Below, piece by piece: positions 17,757 through 28,056 of a DNA stretch of 64,000 nucleotides. Position 1 is the stretch's first letter, and the number at the start of each line of letters is the position of its first letter. Where the stretch lies: positions 28,141 to 92,140 of the forward strand of contig NZ_AFHI01000016.1 in the NCBI RefSeq assembly GCF_000217935.1, in the 5' to 3' direction. A model generated the notes under the pieces. The model ran no database searches. It saw only the letters and a program-made list of their open reading frames with translations, and was not told the DNA's origin. The DNA comes from Rheinheimera sp. A13L. Its GTDB lineage: Bacteria; Pseudomonadota; Gammaproteobacteria; Enterobacterales; Alteromonadaceae. The translations under genes and the position numbers were made by a program.

Positions 17757-18800
17757 ATGAAATTTCGTTATTCATTGATCGCTACAGCACTGTTATGCGG
17801 AGTAATGACAGCTGACGTACAAGCCGTGGATAATTTTGCCACACTGTATCAGCAGCAAGTCCAACCCTTTTGGCAGACTGTGACACCACAACAGCTGAAG
17901 TTGTCTGATGGCACTAGCTTGCATTATGTATTGATGAGACCTGAGCAAGTGAAAGCTACTGTGGTTGTAGTGAATGGCCGCACTGAGTCTTATCTGAAGT
18001 ATCAGGAACTGGCTTATCAGCTGACAGAGCAAGGTTATCAGGTGCTGATGTTTGATCACAGAGGACAGGGTTTATCGGCTCGTTTAACAGATAACCCACA
18101 TAAAGGTCATATCGAAGATTTTCAGCACTATATTGATGATATGCACCAGCTCATTAGCCGCGTTGTGTTGGCGGATAAAGTACAAGCGGATCAAAAGCTA
18201 CCTATGTATCTGATAGGCCACTCTATGGGGGGCGCAATCAGTACTTTGTATTTGCAGCAGCACCCGGGTCTATTTCAAAAAGCAGCTCTGTCAGCACCCA
18301 TGCATGGTATTAATGGCAAGCTGGCTTATGATGAGTGGGATGCCTGTCGTCTGGCATCCACAGTCACGCTGTTTTCGACAGAAGGTTACGCAGGTTTTGC
18401 TGATAAAGCTTATGCCGCAGGACCTTTTGAAGGCAATGAGTTAACAGGTTCGAAAGAGCGTTATCAGTGGATGCAAAGGTTGTATCAGGATAATCCACAG
18501 ATCCAGTTAGGTGGAGCTACCTGGGGCTGGCTGGAGCAGGCTTGTGCTGTGTTACCCCAAATGCAACAGCAAGCGGATAAGATCAAAATTCCTTTGCTGG
18601 TGATGCAGGCAGAGCTGGACACTATAGTCTCAGCAGATGCACAGCATGAGTTTTGCACTGCATTGGCAGAGAATCCAAATTCAGGTTGTGTCGGCGGTTT
18701 ACAGCTGATTAAAGGCGCTAAACATGAGTTGCTGTTTGAACAGGATGACATTCGTCAGCAAGTGCTTGAGAAAGTACTGGCGCATTTTACATCAGAATAA
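17757..18800 (+). CDS. Secreted alpha/beta hydrolase, lysophospholipase/monoacylglycerol lipase type
   Basis: 347 residues with signal peptide (MKFRYSLIATALLCG, cleavage near VQA-VD). The Hydrolase_4 fold has oxyanion strand VVNGRTESYLKY, FDHRGQGLS, nucleophile elbow GHSMGG with Ser156, acid in AELDTIVS, and His in GAKHELLFE. This resembles PldB lysophospholipase but is exported, whereas E. coli PldB is not. Lipid ester hydrolysis in the periplasm is likely. Co-oriented with the serine hydrolase gene nine bases upstream, so an operon. Confidence 0.86.
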   Translation: MKFRYSLIATALLCGVMTADVQAVDNFATLYQQQVQPFWQTVTPQQLKLSDGTSLHYVLMRPEQVKATVVVVNGRTESYLKYQELAYQLTEQGYQVLMFDHRGQGLSARLTDNPHKGHIEDFQHYIDDMHQLISRVVLADKVQADQKLPMYLIGHSMGGAISTLYLQQHPGLFQKAALSAPMHGINGKLAYDEWDACRLASTVTLFSTEGYAGFADKAYAAGPFEGNELTGSKERYQWMQRLYQDNPQIQLGGATWGWLEQACAVLPQMQQQADKIKIPLLVMQAELDTIVSADAQHEFCTALAENPNSGCVGGLQLIKGAKHELLFEQDDIRQQVLEKVLAHFTSE

Positions 18801-18830
18801 AAGGCTGAGCGGCTCAGGATAAAACAAAAA

Positions 18831-18848
18831 GGCCACCTTGCGGTGGCC
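18831..18848. terminator. Bidirectional terminator between lipase and rne
   Basis: Stem GGCCACC/GGTGGCC with loop TTGC. It is flanked by AAAAA on the left and TCTCTTTT on the right, giving a U-run for both directions; on the minus strand (end of rne) the run is TTTTTGTTTT. Confidence 0.88.
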
Positions 18849-18870
18849 TCTCTTTTGGCTTTCAACCAGC

Positions 18871-21800
18871 TTATTCAGCTGAACCAGGTTTTGTCATAGG
18901 AGCAACACTCATCTGACGGGCAGAGGCTGAGCCACCAGGACGTTCTGAACTGATCACCAGAGGTCGTTCGCTGTTATCCATAGCTGCGGTTTGAGCTGCA
19001 GTTTCTGTAGCTGCCACAGTTTCAGCTTTGGCTACTGGTTTAGTCATATCTGCAGTCACCATTCTGGCGTATCTGTTACCAGCAACAACCGGAGCTTTCA
19101 CTTCAGCAACTACCTTTTTCACAGCTGCTTTACGCGTGCGGGCCTTTGGTGCTTCTTCAACTACAGCAGATGGTTCAGCAGCAACTGGTGTTGCTTCAAC
19201 AGCAGGGGCTGGTTCAGCAGCAACTGGTGTTGCTTCAACTACAGGAGTTGGTTCAGCAGCAACTGGTGTAGCTTCAACAGCAGGGGCTGGTTCAGCAGCA
19301 ACTGGTGTAGCTTCAACTACAGCAGCTGGTTCAGCAGCAACTGGTGTAGCTTCAACAGCAGGGGCTGATTCAGCAGCAACTGGTGTAGCTTCAACAGCAG
19401 GGGCTGGTTCAGCAGCAACTGGTGTAGCTTCAACAGCAGGGGCTGGTTCAGCAGCAACTGGTGTAGCTTCAACTACAGCAGCTGGTTCAGCAGCAACTGG
19501 TGCGGTTTCAACAACAGCAGCAGTTTCAGTGACTGTTTCAGTAATCGGCAGATCCAATTGCTGTTCAGTGCTTAGTGTAGCGTCCTGATCTTCAGGGTAA
19601 CGCGCAGCTAAAGCTTCTTCAGCTTCCTGGTCCTGTTGCTCTTTTTTACGTTTCTGACCAGCAGCACGTAAATGACGAGGAGAACGACGGCTGCGGCTGC
19701 GACCTTCAGCGGCTTCTTTTTCCGCATCAGTGCTTTCAACAGCATCAGTATCGACAGTTTCAGCTTCAACAGCATCTGCCTGAACAGGTGCTTCAGTCAC
19801 CGCAACAGCTTCTTTTATTTGTGCTGCTACCGCAATTTCAGCCACAGCTGTGTCGATGGCGACTGGTGCAACTACTGCGGTTTCGACCATAGGAGAGGCG
19901 ACTACTGCTGCTTCCACTACAGTTGTTGCTGCTACAGCTGCAACGCCTTCTTTTTCATGACGCACAGACTTGCGCATCTGACGGCGTTGACGGCGCTCAA
20001 CAATTTTAGTGCTGTGCTCTTCGTCGTTTTCTACGGCTTTAACCGGAGCTGGACGTTCTGATACAGGTTTTTTCTGTTCCGGACGTTCAGTACGTTCTGG
20101 TCTTTCGGCACGCTCTGGTCGCTCAGTTCGTTCTGTGCGCTCTCCACGTTCCGGGCGTTCACCACGTTCCTGACGAGGTTTATCCTGTCTTGGCGCTCGT
20201 TGTTCCGTAGTACGTTCAGTAGTGCGCTCAGCTTTCGCTGGAGTAGCGTTGTCGTCTTTTGCAACTTTTTCATCCCCTTCCTGACGGCGGCGATTTTTGT
20301 TGTTACGACGTCTGTTGTTATCACGGTTATTCGTGCGGCGTGGTGCTTCTTCTACTTTTTTCTCTGGAGCAGGAGCTGCAGCGAATAAAGATTTAAACCA
20401 ACCCACTACAGAATCGACCAGGCCTGGGCCTGCTTCTTTTACTTCGGCTACTTCAACTTTACGAGCTGCAGCAGCTACAGCGGGCGCGGCAGCAGCAGAG
20501 GCCGAAGCTTCAGCCATATTAATAGCTGAGACTGCAGGCTTTTCTTTGACGTTTTCGCCAATAGGGTGATAGACAGCACTGCCGATAGCAGGAGCTTTCA
20601 CCATGTTGTAGCTGGACTCTTCAATTTCTTCGTCGATACGGATGCGCGTCACTTCATAGTTTGGCGTTTCCATATGTTCGTTAGGAATGATGTAAATCCG
20701 GATACCGTGACGGCTTTCAATACGACGCACTGAATCACGTTTTTCATTCATCAGGTAAGTAGCAACAGAAACCGGCACCTGAGCATGAATTTGACTGGTG
20801 TTGTCTTTAATGGCTTCTTCTTCGATTAAACGCAAAATCGACAGAGCGGAAGACTCGGTGCTGCGGATAGTACCGCGGCCATGACAACGTGGACACACAT
20901 GAGTGGCAGATTCGCCCAGTGACGGACGTAAACGCTGACGTGACATTTCCAGTAAACCAAAACGTGAAATGCGGCCAATCTGTACGCGGGCACGGTCTTG
21001 TTTTACGGCGTCTTTTAAACGGTTTTCTACTTCACGTTGATGACGCACTGGCGTCATATCGATGAAGTCGATCACAATCAAACCACCTAAGTCACGTAAA
21101 CGTAACTGACGGGCAATTTCATCTGCCGCTTCTAAGTTGGTATTAAAGGCTGTTTCTTCGATATCACCGCCTTTGGTTGCTTTTGACGAGTTAATGTCAA
21201 TGGCAGTTAAAGCTTCAGTGCTGTCGATAACGATTGAGCCACCAGAAGGTAAACGCACTTCACGACGGAAAGCGGATTCAATCTGAGTTTCAATCTGGAA
21301 GTGCATAAAGAGTGGCACTTCGCCCTGATACATTTTGACGCGGTGGGCAAAATCAGGACGGAACTGCTGAATATAAACTTTGGCTTCTTCGAAAATACGT
21401 GGGTTGTCGATCAGTATTTCGCCCACATCACGGCGCAGGTAATCACGGATAGCACGGAAGACCACGTTGCTTTCCTGATGGATCAGAAATGGTGCAGGGC
21501 GGTTTTGAGCTTCGTGCGTAATAGCAGACCAGTGTTTTAATAAGGCTTTTAAATCGTAATCCAGCTCTTCGTGAGATTTACCCACACCAGCGGTACGAAC
21601 AATTAAACCCATGCCGTCTGGCAGTTGTAATTGATCCAAAGAGTCTTTTAAATCCTGACGCTCGTCACCTTCAATACGACGGGAAATACCACCGGCGCGA
21701 GGGTTGTTAGGCATCAGCACTAAATAAGAACCAGCTAAAGAAATGAATGTAGTTAAGGCTGCGCCTTTTTGACCACGTTCTTCTTTATCGATCTGGATAA

Positions 21801-22101
21801 TAACTTCCTGACCTTCTTTAACTACTTCTTTAATATTGGGGCGACCGTCAAAGGTATAACCGGCTGGGAAATATTCGCGGGAGATTTCTTTCAGAGGTAA
21901 AAAGCCATGGCGTTCAGCACCATAATCAACAAAAGCAGCTTCCAGACTGGGCTCAACCCGGGTGATTTTTCCTTTGTAGATATTTGCTTTTTTCTGTTCG
22001 TGTCCTGGGCTTTCAATATCCAGGTCGTATAATTTTTGTCCATCGACTAGTGCTACGCGGATTTCTTCTTCCTGCGTGGCGTTAATTAACATTCTTTTCA
22101 T
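18871..22101 (-). CDS. rne: Ribonuclease E
   Basis: 1076 residues. The N-terminal catalytic half is complete: S1 RNA-binding domain (about 35-120), 5' sensor, DNase I-like domain with metal aspartates in [11 protein letters not shown] and LIVIDFIDM, and the zinc link CPRCHGRG that builds the tetramer. The C-terminal half is a disordered scaffold with arginine-rich blocks ([18 protein letters not shown]) for RNA and degradosome binding. It also has nine tandem 13-residue repeats. RNase E starts mRNA decay and processes rRNA and tRNA. It is divergent from rluC with a long 5' leader, as in E. coli where the leader mediates autoregulation. Confidence 0.97.
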   Translation of the reverse strand: MKRMLINATQEEEIRVALVDGQKLYDLDIESPGHEQKKANIYKGKITRVEPSLEAAFVDYGAERHGFLPLKEISREYFPAGYTFDGRPNIKEVVKEGQEVIIQIDKEERGQKGAALTTFISLAGSYLVLMPNNPRAGGISRRIEGDERQDLKDSLDQLQLPDGMGLIVRTAGVGKSHEELDYDLKALLKHWSAITHEAQNRPAPFLIHQESNVVFRAIRDYLRRDVGEILIDNPRIFEEAKVYIQQFRPDFAHRVKMYQGEVPLFMHFQIETQIESAFRREVRLPSGGSIVIDSTEALTAIDINSSKATKGGDIEETAFNTNLEAADEIARQLRLRDLGGLIVIDFIDMTPVRHQREVENRLKDAVKQDRARVQIGRISRFGLLEMSRQRLRPSLGESATHVCPRCHGRGTIRSTESSALSILRLIEEEAIKDNTSQIHAQVPVSVATYLMNEKRDSVRRIESRHGIRIYIIPNEHMETPNYEVTRIRIDEEIEESSYNMVKAPAIGSAVYHPIGENVKEKPAVSAINMAEASASAAAAPAVAAAARKVEVAEVKEAGPGLVDSVVGWFKSLFAAAPAPEKKVEEAPRRTNNRDNNRRRNNKNRRRQEGDEKVAKDDNATPAKAERTTERTTEQRAPRQDKPRQERGERPERGERTERTERPERAERPERTERPEQKKPVSERPAPVKAVENDEEHSTKIVERRQRRQMRKSVRHEKEGVAAVAATTVVEAAVVASPMVETAVVAPVAIDTAVAEIAVAAQIKEAVAVTEAPVQADAVEAETVDTDAVESTDAEKEAAEGRSRSRRSPRHLRAAGQKRKKEQQDQEAEEALAARYPEDQDATLSTEQQLDLPITETVTETAAVVETAPVAAEPAAVVEATPVAAEPAPAVEATPVAAEPAPAVEATPVAAESAPAVEATPVAAEPAAVVEATPVAAEPAPAVEATPVAAEPTPVVEATPVAAEPAPAVEATPVAAEPSAVVEEAPKARTRKAAVKKVVAEVKAPVVAGNRYARMVTADMTKPVAKAETVAATETAAQTAAMDNSERPLVISSERPGGSASARQMSVAPMTKPGSAE
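19164..19514 (-). repeat. 39-bp tandem repeat array in rne scaffold
   Basis: About nine in-frame 39-bp units encode [13 protein letters not shown] with small changes (PAAV, SAPA, PTPV, PSAV). The array sits in the disordered C-terminal scaffold. Its near-identity suggests recent expansion by slippage or unequal exchange, and copy number may vary between strains. Confidence 0.9.
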
Positions 22102-22716
22102 TGTTTTGTGACTCTGTTACATAGGCCACAACGCAACGACATCCTGCGTCCGCGTTTCAGATGGTCAAACATATCAATGCTGCAGTCTCTCGACTGGGAA
22201 TGCTTGAGCTAACTCATTTTATACTTTTGCGGGCTACTGTTACCTGTAGTTGACTGCTTTTGCTCTGCCTGTTTAATGGGTTATGAACCCAACCTGGTTT
22301 GCGTGCTTGTCGACTTAATTTAACTTAAACCTGCTTCAGTATATTTTGCGCCGCCTTGTCAGGGCCGCACTTAAATGTTTTTTGCTGTGATCTGACACAG
22401 AGATCGCGCGATACCGCGCTGCGTTGTCGCAATTTTTTTTTGCCTAAGTGACCGGAAGCTGTGTTTTGTCTCTGTCAGTAATAAATTACGCAGCATTACT
22501 TCAGACAAATAGCGTTATTCTCGCCCGCAGAGTATAAATACGTTGGTTTTCCCAACGAATTCGGTATGATCTGCCTCCCGAACGGTGCCTCACATTTTCT
22601 CTTACGTCACTTTGAGCGCCCTAATTGCCATTTTTGGCATAATTAGCCCGGTAATTATCCCACTAATTAGCGAACAATAGCAACTTAATTTAAGCTTAGC
22701 AGAGTAACTGAAACGC
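22102..22716. promoter_or_regulatory. 615-bp divergent control region between rne and rluC
   Basis: No coding capacity is seen. On the rne side the leader can form small hairpins: TGGGTT-CAT-AACCCA (22272-22286) and CAGTC-GAGA-GACTG (22183-22196), the latter with a GNRA loop. A TATACT -10 candidate for rne lies at 22338-22343 (minus strand). In E. coli the roughly 360-nt rne leader is cleaved by RNase E for feedback control; the same design is inferred here from the length. Confidence 0.5.
22543..22570 (+). promoter_or_regulatory. Candidate sigma-70 promoter for rluC
   Basis: TTGGTT, 16 bases, TATGAT. It overlaps a small dyad CGTTGG/CCAACG. It would give a leader of about 140 bases. Match is moderate only. 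Confidence 0.35.
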
Positions 22717-23676
22717 ATGACTGAAAATATCAAAACTCCGGTGCAATATATTGATGTAGAAGAAGATTATTCCGGTCAACGCATAGATAACTTCCTAATG
22801 GCACGGCTGAAGACCGTACCAAAGAGTGTGATTTATAGGGTTTTGCGCAAAGGTGAAGTGCGGGTTAATAAAAAAAGAATAAAACCTGAGTACAAGCTGC
22901 AAGCCGGCGATCAGGTGCGGGTGCCTCCACTTATTGTTCACGACGAGCCGGAAAAAGAGCCGGTGTCGACAGGTCTTTCTATGGTGAAAAACCTCGAAAG
23001 CCATATTATTTTTGAAGACAACGACTTAATAGTTCTGAACAAACCCACAGGCATGGCAGTGCATGGTGGCAGTGGTTTATCTTTTGGCGTGATTGAAGCA
23101 TTAAGGGCCTTACGTCCGACTGCCCGTCATCTGGAATTGGTGCATCGTTTAGACCGTGATACCTCAGGTTGTTTACTGATCGCAAAAAAACGCTCTGTGC
23201 TGACCAATCTGCATGAACAGCTGCGCTTAAAAACAGTAGAGAAAAAATACTGGGCTTTAGTGGCAGGCCAGTGGGACAGCAAAATAAAAAAGGTGACAGA
23301 GCCGCTGCGCAAAAACACCTTACAAAGTGGTGAGCGGGTGGTGCGTGTTGATGAAGCTTTAGGCAAACCTTCAGAAACCCGTTTTAAAATTCTGCAGCGT
23401 TATGAAGAAGGCACCTTAGTGGAAGCTTTCCCTGTCACAGGCCGTACTCACCAAATTCGGGTGCATACCGCCTGTAAAGGTCATGCTATTGCTTGTGATG
23501 ATAAATACGGTGATAACGAATTTACCTCACAAATGCAGAAACTGGGTTTAAACCGTTTGTATTTACATGCCAAAACTTTGTCTTTTACCCACCCGGGCAC
23601 AGGCGAAACCTTAACTTGTGAAGCGCCTTTGGATAAAGCATTAAGCAGCGTGCTTGAAAAACTGAAGAGAAAATAA
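22717..23676 (+). CDS. rluC: 23S rRNA pseudouridine synthase RluC
   Basis: 319 residues. The S4 RNA-binding domain occupies about 20-80 (RIDNFLMARLKTVPKSVIYRVLRKGEVRVNKKR region) and the RluA-type catalytic domain follows. The active-site motif HRLDRDTSG has its catalytic Asp at 146, and GRTHQIRVH appears near 250. RluC makes pseudouridine at three positions of 23S rRNA (955, 2504 and 2580 in E. coli). Position next to rne and before maf/yceD is conserved in gammaproteobacteria. Its stop overlaps the next start by one base (TAATG). Confidence 0.95.
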   Translation: MTENIKTPVQYIDVEEDYSGQRIDNFLMARLKTVPKSVIYRVLRKGEVRVNKKRIKPEYKLQAGDQVRVPPLIVHDEPEKEPVSTGLSMVKNLESHIIFEDNDLIVLNKPTGMAVHGGSGLSFGVIEALRALRPTARHLELVHRLDRDTSGCLLIAKKRSVLTNLHEQLRLKTVEKKYWALVAGQWDSKIKKVTEPLRKNTLQSGERVVRVDEALGKPSETRFKILQRYEEGTLVEAFPVTGRTHQIRVHTACKGHAIACDDKYGDNEFTSQMQKLGLNRLYLHAKTLSFTHPGTGETLTCEAPLDKALSSVLEKLKRK

Positions 23677-24323
23677 TGAGTTCGGACATCGCTTTAGTAG
23701 TATTTGACTGGGACGGCACAGTGATGGACTCAGTGGGTCGTATTGTCTCCTCGATGCGTTCTGCTGCAGAACTGTCTGGTTTAGTAGTGCCCACCGAACA
23801 TCAGGTCAAACAAATTATTGGCCTGAGTCTGGACCCTGTATTTGATATTTTGTTCCCAGGTATCAATGCAACACAGCGCCAGACCGTATTTGAGCATTAC
23901 CGCGACCAGTATTTGTCGCATGAGCATCCGCCGACCCCTTTATTCGAAGGTGCTGAGCAGGTGATGCAGGAGCTGACGCAACAAGGTATTGTGTTAGCTG
24001 TAGCGACAGGCAAAGCACGTAAAGGCTTAAAGCGGATGTTTGAAGAGACAGGTTTAGAGTCGTACTTCAGTACCAGTCGCTGCGCCGATGAAGCCGAATC
24101 CAAACCCAGCCCTGATATGCTGAAGCAAATTCTGGCAGAACTTAAGTTACCCGCTCACCGCGCTATTATGGTGGGGGACACTATTCACGATATGGCAATG
24201 GCGCAAGCCATAGAGATGCCACGTATAGGGGTTACTCATGGCGTGCATGGCAGGGAAGAGCTAAGCCGTTACCAGCCCAAAGCTATTATTGATTCGTTGC
24301 CAGAGTTATTAAATGCGCTCTGA
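23676..24323 (+). CDS. HAD-IA family phosphatase, Gph-like
   Basis: 215 residues. HAD motif I is VFDWDGTVMDS (Asp nucleophile pair, about 9-11), motif II is AVATGKARKGLKRM, and motifs III/IV are around KPSPDML and MVGDTIHDMAMA. A helical cap at about 18-85 puts it in subfamily IA near phosphoglycolate phosphatase. Substrate not known. It overlaps rluC by one base, so it is coupled to it. Confidence 0.88.
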   Translation: MSSDIALVVFDWDGTVMDSVGRIVSSMRSAAELSGLVVPTEHQVKQIIGLSLDPVFDILFPGINATQRQTVFEHYRDQYLSHEHPPTPLFEGAEQVMQELTQQGIVLAVATGKARKGLKRMFEETGLESYFSTSRCADEAESKPSPDMLKQILAELKLPAHRAIMVGDTIHDMAMAQAIEMPRIGVTHGVHGREELSRYQPKAIIDSLPELLNAL

Positions 24324-24328
24324 TTATC

Positions 24329-24430
24329 CGTAGGGGCGGGTCTTGCACCCGCCTGTCTAATGATACCGCGGTGCCAATGGTCGGGCCGGGACAAGCCTAG
24401 GCCCCTACACCCGCCCGTCTATTGATACCG
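24329..24430. repeat. GC-rich intergenic repeat, copy 2 (tandem variant)
   Basis: Two related halves between convergent genes: GTAGGGGCGGGTCTTGCACC continuing to CCCGCCTGTCTAATGATACCG, then a segment with CCTAGGCCCCTACACCCGCC and GTCTATTGATACCGCGG. It shares the TAGGGGCGGG and CCCGCC(C/T)GTCTA cores with the copies at 6589 and 63830. Confidence 0.7.
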
Positions 24431-24440
24431 CGGGCTCAAG

Positions 24441-25034
24441 TCAGGGCTGGGTTAATAAATCTACGCCTTCCAATCTGAGCATTTCAAGCAAACGAATAAG
24501 CGGCAGGCCTATTAAACTGTTTGGGTCGTCGCCTTCGAGCTTTTCAAACAAACTAATACCCAAACCTTCACTTTTAAAACTACCGGCACAGTTCAGAGGT
24601 TGCTCTCTTTCTATATAAGCAAGGATCTCTGCGTCTGTTAACTCACGAAAATGCACTTTAAAGGGCTCAACACAAAGCTGATGCTGTTTGGTTTGTGCAT
24701 TGACCAAAGCGAGGCCTGTTAAAAAGGTGACACTATGGCCGCTGAAGCTTTTTAACTGTGTATAGGCATTTTCGGCGGTATGAGGTTTACCGAGGATTTG
24801 ACCGTTAAATACAGCCACCTGGTCTGAGCCTATAACTAAACCTTCAGTTAAGTTATTCGCCACAGCTTGTGCTTTTAATACAGCTAAGCGGCTGACCAGT
24901 TGCTCCGGTGTTTCGCCTGACAGAGCAGTTTCGTCTACTTCGGGTTTTGCGGTAGAAAAGTTCGGTGTAAGTTTTTCCAATAAAGCCTTACGATACACAG
25001 AAGTAGAGGCTAAATATAAAGCTTTGGTTGACAT
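24441..25034 (-). CDS. yceF: Maf/YceF nucleotide pyrophosphatase
   Basis: 197 residues from ATG at 25034, with CGAGGTG upstream; seven extra in-frame residues lack a ribosome site. Maf signatures: [15 protein letters not shown] near the start, [40 protein letters not shown], and near the end [17 protein letters not shown]. Family members hydrolyse non-canonical nucleotides; E. coli YceF acts on m7GTP. Here, unlike the usual picture of one strand, it runs opposite to yceD. Confidence 0.93.
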   Translation of the reverse strand: MSTKALYLASTSVYRKALLEKLTPNFSTAKPEVDETALSGETPEQLVSRLAVLKAQAVANNLTEGLVIGSDQVAVFNGQILGKPHTAENAYTQLKSFSGHSVTFLTGLALVNAQTKQHQLCVEPFKVHFRELTDAEILAYIEREQPLNCAGSFKSEGLGISLFEKLEGDDPNSLIGLPLIRLLEMLRLEGVDLLTQP

Positions 25035-25080
25035 AAAAGCACCTCGTTGGGACAATGCGCCGCACTATACCCTTCCTACC

Positions 25081-25179
25081 TGAAGTTGCAACTTTGTTGA
25101 CTGCACTTTTTCGCCCCAATCACATAGTTTATCTATGCTCATGGGGTCTCAAAAGCTTGTCGTCGCGCTGCAACATCAG
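25081..25179 (-). repeat. Dispersed hairpin repeat, copy A
   Basis: About 100 bases between maf and yceD. Read on the minus strand it contains GCAGCGCGACGACAAGC, then CCCCATGAGCATAG, loop, CTATGTGATTGGGG, then GCAGTCAACAAAGTTGCAAC. It aligns end to end with 29841-29940 (plus strand). The centre can pair as CCCCA/TGGGG plus CATAG/CTATG. Confidence 0.8.
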
Positions 25180-25300
25180 TTACTTTGGGTAGATTAAGCC
25201 AGAACGGCCGTCAGAACAGCGGTTTAGGCGGGAATAATTAACAAAAAAGAGGCAGGAATCCTTTGACAGCTTTAGCCTCGATCTATATGATGCGCGCCTT

Positions 25301-25828
25301 ATGCAAAAGGTAAAAATTCCAATTACCCTTGATCCAACCCGAGCTGCGCAGAAACGTGCAACCTTTGATGGTATAGTTCCTCTGGTTACTTTAACCAGAT
25401 TAACTGACTCGTTAGTAAGCTCTGAGGGTGATGTAGACGTAGTAGTAAATTGCGGAACTGATGAACAGGGTTTGGTCTTCATTGAAGCTCGGGCTCGTTG
25501 TCAGGTACAAGTGAAGTGTGAACGCTGTAGCGAACACATGAGCCTGGAACTGAACACCAGTTTTGCATACACTCCGATAAGGAGTGACAAAGATTCGGCT
25601 CATGACGATATTCCAGAGCGCTACGAAGTGGTCGAAAAAAACGAACACGGCGAAGTTAACTTGAGGCAATTGGTTGAGGACGAATTAATTCTGGCTTTAC
25701 CCTTGTTTCCGATGCATGACGAAGGATCTTGTGATCCAACCAAAGTGCAGATGAGCTGGGGAGTAATAGAACCAGAACCAGAAAAACCGAACCCATTTGC
25801 AATATTGCAAGAATTGAAGAAAAAATAG
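25301..25828 (+). CDS. yceD: YceD family protein (DUF177), large-subunit rRNA accumulation
   Basis: 175 residues. The cysteine pair [10 protein letters not shown] in the middle and the tail [15 protein letters not shown] are typical of DUF177. The family is conserved next to rpmF in bacteria and plants and is needed for normal 23S rRNA accumulation in studied cases. It is 19 bases upstream of rpmF, with which it is co-transcribed in E. coli. Confidence 0.93.
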   Translation: MQKVKIPITLDPTRAAQKRATFDGIVPLVTLTRLTDSLVSSEGDVDVVVNCGTDEQGLVFIEARARCQVQVKCERCSEHMSLELNTSFAYTPIRSDKDSAHDDIPERYEVVEKNEHGEVNLRQLVEDELILALPLFPMHDEGSCDPTKVQMSWGVIEPEPEKPNPFAILQELKKK

Positions 25829-25847
25829 TTTTTTTAGGAGAAAGGCA

Positions 25848-26015
25848 ATGGCTGTACAGCAAAACAAAAAATCTCGTGCAAGACGTGACATGCGTCGTTC
25901 TCATGATGCGTTGACTGGGCCAACGCTGTCTGTAGACGCAACTTCAGGTGAGACGCACCGTCGTCACCACATCACTGAAGATGGTTACTACAAAGGTCGT
26001 AAAGTAATTAAGTAA
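25848..26015 (+). CDS. rpmF: 50S ribosomal protein L32
   Basis: 55 residues. Begins [20 protein letters not shown] and ends YYKGRKVIK, matching L32. TAGGAGAAAGG provides a strong ribosome site. It lies between yceD and plsX, the near-universal arrangement. This version lacks the zinc-binding cysteines seen in L32 of many other phyla, as usual for gammaproteobacteria. Confidence 0.97.
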   Translation: MAVQQNKKSRARRDMRRSHDALTGPTLSVDATSGETHRRHHITEDGYYKGRKVIK

Positions 26016-26021
26016 GGTTGG

Positions 26022-27062
26022 ATGCACTTGTTGCAACCACTACGACTTAAAATAGCTTTAGACATGATGGGGGGCGACCATGGCCCCCAATCAACTATTC
26101 CTGCAGCAATAGAAGCGCTGTGCGAATTTCCCCATGTAGATCTAGTCCTCTGCGGCGATTCCGAAATCCTTACACATGACTTAGAACAGGCTGGATATTT
26201 AAATCATCCTCAGCTTTCTGTTCAGCATGCTTCCCAAACTGTTCTGATGACCGACAAACCTTCTGTGGCTTTGCGCAATAAGCGCCAGTCGTCGATGCGT
26301 ATTGCTCTTGATTTGGTCGAACAAAACAAAGTGGCTGCTTGTGTCAGTGCCGGTAATACCGGGGCTTTGATTGCTATGGCGCATTTTGTGTTAAAAATGC
26401 TGAATGGTGTCGAACGTCCTGCTCTGATCAGCGCTTTGCCTTCTACTGTCGGCAGTCCGGTCTTTATGCTGGATTTAGGCGCTACGGTGAATTGCGATTC
26501 AGATACCTTATTTCAGTTTGCCGTGATGGGCGCAGTGATGGCCGAAGAAGTGGAAGGCATAGTCAAACCCAAAGTGGCTTTGCTGAACATGGGCGAAGAA
26601 GAAATCAAAGGTTCGGATCAAATCAAACGCACCTCCTTACTCTTATCCGAATGTGCGGATATCAATTACATTGGCTATATCGAAGGCAATGACATTTTTT
26701 CCGGCAAAGCTGACGTCATTGTTTGTGATGGTTTTGTCGGCAATGTAGCGCTGAAAACCTGTGAAGGTGTAGCGAAACTTATCTTAAAACGCTTAGAAAC
26801 TGCACTGAAAAACTCCATGTCTGCTCAACTTTTCGGCTGGTTGATCAAACCTTTCCTGAAAAGTATCTCTTTAGGTGTGAACCCCGACCAGTATAACGGG
26901 GCAAGTCTGATAGGATTGCGCGGAATTGTAGTGAAAAGTCATGGAAATGCGACAAAAGAAGCATTTCTTAGTGCCATCCGTCAGGCCGTGCGCGAGGTTG
27001 AACGCCAGGTGCCGGTGAAGATCAAAGACAGGCTGGAACACGTATTAATTGACAAAGCGTAG
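26022..27062 (+). CDS. plsX: Phosphate acyltransferase PlsX
   Basis: 346 residues. Family marks: IALDMMGGDHGPQ near the start, SAGNTGALIAMA, NMGEEEIKGSDQIK, GFVGNVALKTCEGVAK, and LIGLRGIVVKSHGNA near the end. PlsX makes acyl-phosphate from acyl-ACP for phosphatidate synthesis by PlsY/PlsC. Six bases after rpmF and six before fabH, so firmly within the fab operon. Confidence 0.96.
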   Translation: MHLLQPLRLKIALDMMGGDHGPQSTIPAAIEALCEFPHVDLVLCGDSEILTHDLEQAGYLNHPQLSVQHASQTVLMTDKPSVALRNKRQSSMRIALDLVEQNKVAACVSAGNTGALIAMAHFVLKMLNGVERPALISALPSTVGSPVFMLDLGATVNCDSDTLFQFAVMGAVMAEEVEGIVKPKVALLNMGEEEIKGSDQIKRTSLLLSECADINYIGYIEGNDIFSGKADVIVCDGFVGNVALKTCEGVAKLILKRLETALKNSMSAQLFGWLIKPFLKSISLGVNPDQYNGASLIGLRGIVVKSHGNATKEAFLSAIRQAVREVERQVPVKIKDRLEHVLIDKA

Positions 27063-27068
27063 GGCCCA

Positions 27069-28028
27069 ATGTATTCACGCATTATTGGAACCGGAAGTTA
27101 CTTTCCGTCTCAGGTCAGAACCAATGCTGACCTTGAAACCATGGTTGAAACCACAGACGAGTGGATTATTGAACGTACTGGTATCAAAGAACGCCGCATT
27201 ATAGCTGACAACGAAACTGTTGCTACTATGGGGGCTCAGGCTGCACTCAAAGCTATTGAAGCAGCCGGCATCGAAAAAAACTCCATCGATATGATTGTCA
27301 TGGCTACCACCAGCGCTTCCCGTGCTCTGCCAAGTGCAGCTTGCGAAGTGCAGCGTGAACTGGATATTCCGGGCATTCCGGCTTTTGACGTAGCCGCAGC
27401 CTGTGCAGGCTTCTGCTACGCCTTAAGTATTGCTGACCAGTATGTAAAAAGTGGTATGGCAAAACGAATATTGGTAATAGGGGCAGATTGTTTATCGCGT
27501 TTAATGAGCCCTGAAGATCGCAGCATGGTGATTTTATTTGGTGATGCCGCAGGCGCTGTTATTTTAGAAGCCTCTGAAGAGCCGGGTATTTTATCTACTC
27601 ATATTCATGCTGACGGTAAACATTCCGAATTATTGTATGTCGACAACCCAATACGTGGTGTTGAAGCTTCAGTGCATAGCTCATGGGGCGCGATGAAAGG
27701 CAACGAAGTATTTAAAGTTGCAGTCACCCGTTTATCTGAAGTGGTGGAGCAAACCCTTGCTGCCAACAACATGGATAAATCACAAATTGACTGGTTAGTA
27801 CCGCATCAGGCTAACCTGCGCATTATCTCTGCTGTAGCCCGTAAACTGGATATGTCGATGGATCAGGTAGTGATCAACCTCGACAGATACGGCAATACGT
27901 CGGCGGCGACAGTGCCTACAGCTTTAGATGAAGCTGTGCGTGATGGCCGTATTCAGCGTGGACAAACTATATTGCTTGAAGCATTTGGCAGTGGTTTTGC
28001 CTGGGCTTCGGCTTTAGTACGTTATTAA
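27069..28028 (+). CDS. fabH: 3-oxoacyl-ACP synthase III
   Basis: 319 residues. The thiolase-fold active site is complete: Cys112 in [10 protein letters not shown], His in PHQANLRI (about 245) and Asn in RYGNTSAA (about 275). FabH condenses acetyl-CoA with malonyl-ACP to start fatty-acid synthesis. Located between plsX and fabD in the conserved order. Confidence 0.97.
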   Translation: MYSRIIGTGSYFPSQVRTNADLETMVETTDEWIIERTGIKERRIIADNETVATMGAQAALKAIEAAGIEKNSIDMIVMATTSASRALPSAACEVQRELDIPGIPAFDVAAACAGFCYALSIADQYVKSGMAKRILVIGADCLSRLMSPEDRSMVILFGDAAGAVILEASEEPGILSTHIHADGKHSELLYVDNPIRGVEASVHSSWGAMKGNEVFKVAVTRLSEVVEQTLAANNMDKSQIDWLVPHQANLRIISAVARKLDMSMDQVVINLDRYGNTSAATVPTALDEAVRDGRIQRGQTILLEAFGSGFAWASALVRY

Positions 28029-28056
28029 CTATATTACGAGAAGAGTTGCAGGAAAA

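Noticed and set aside
19164..19514. CRISPR-like regular repeats
   Set aside because: The 39-bp units are adjacent without spacers, in frame and translated as part of RNase E.
19028..19588. Long open frames opposite to rne with Ser/Ala/Thr/Gly repeats
   Set aside because: They are the complement of the RNase E repeat array; the low complexity and lack of a ribosome site show them to be shadows.
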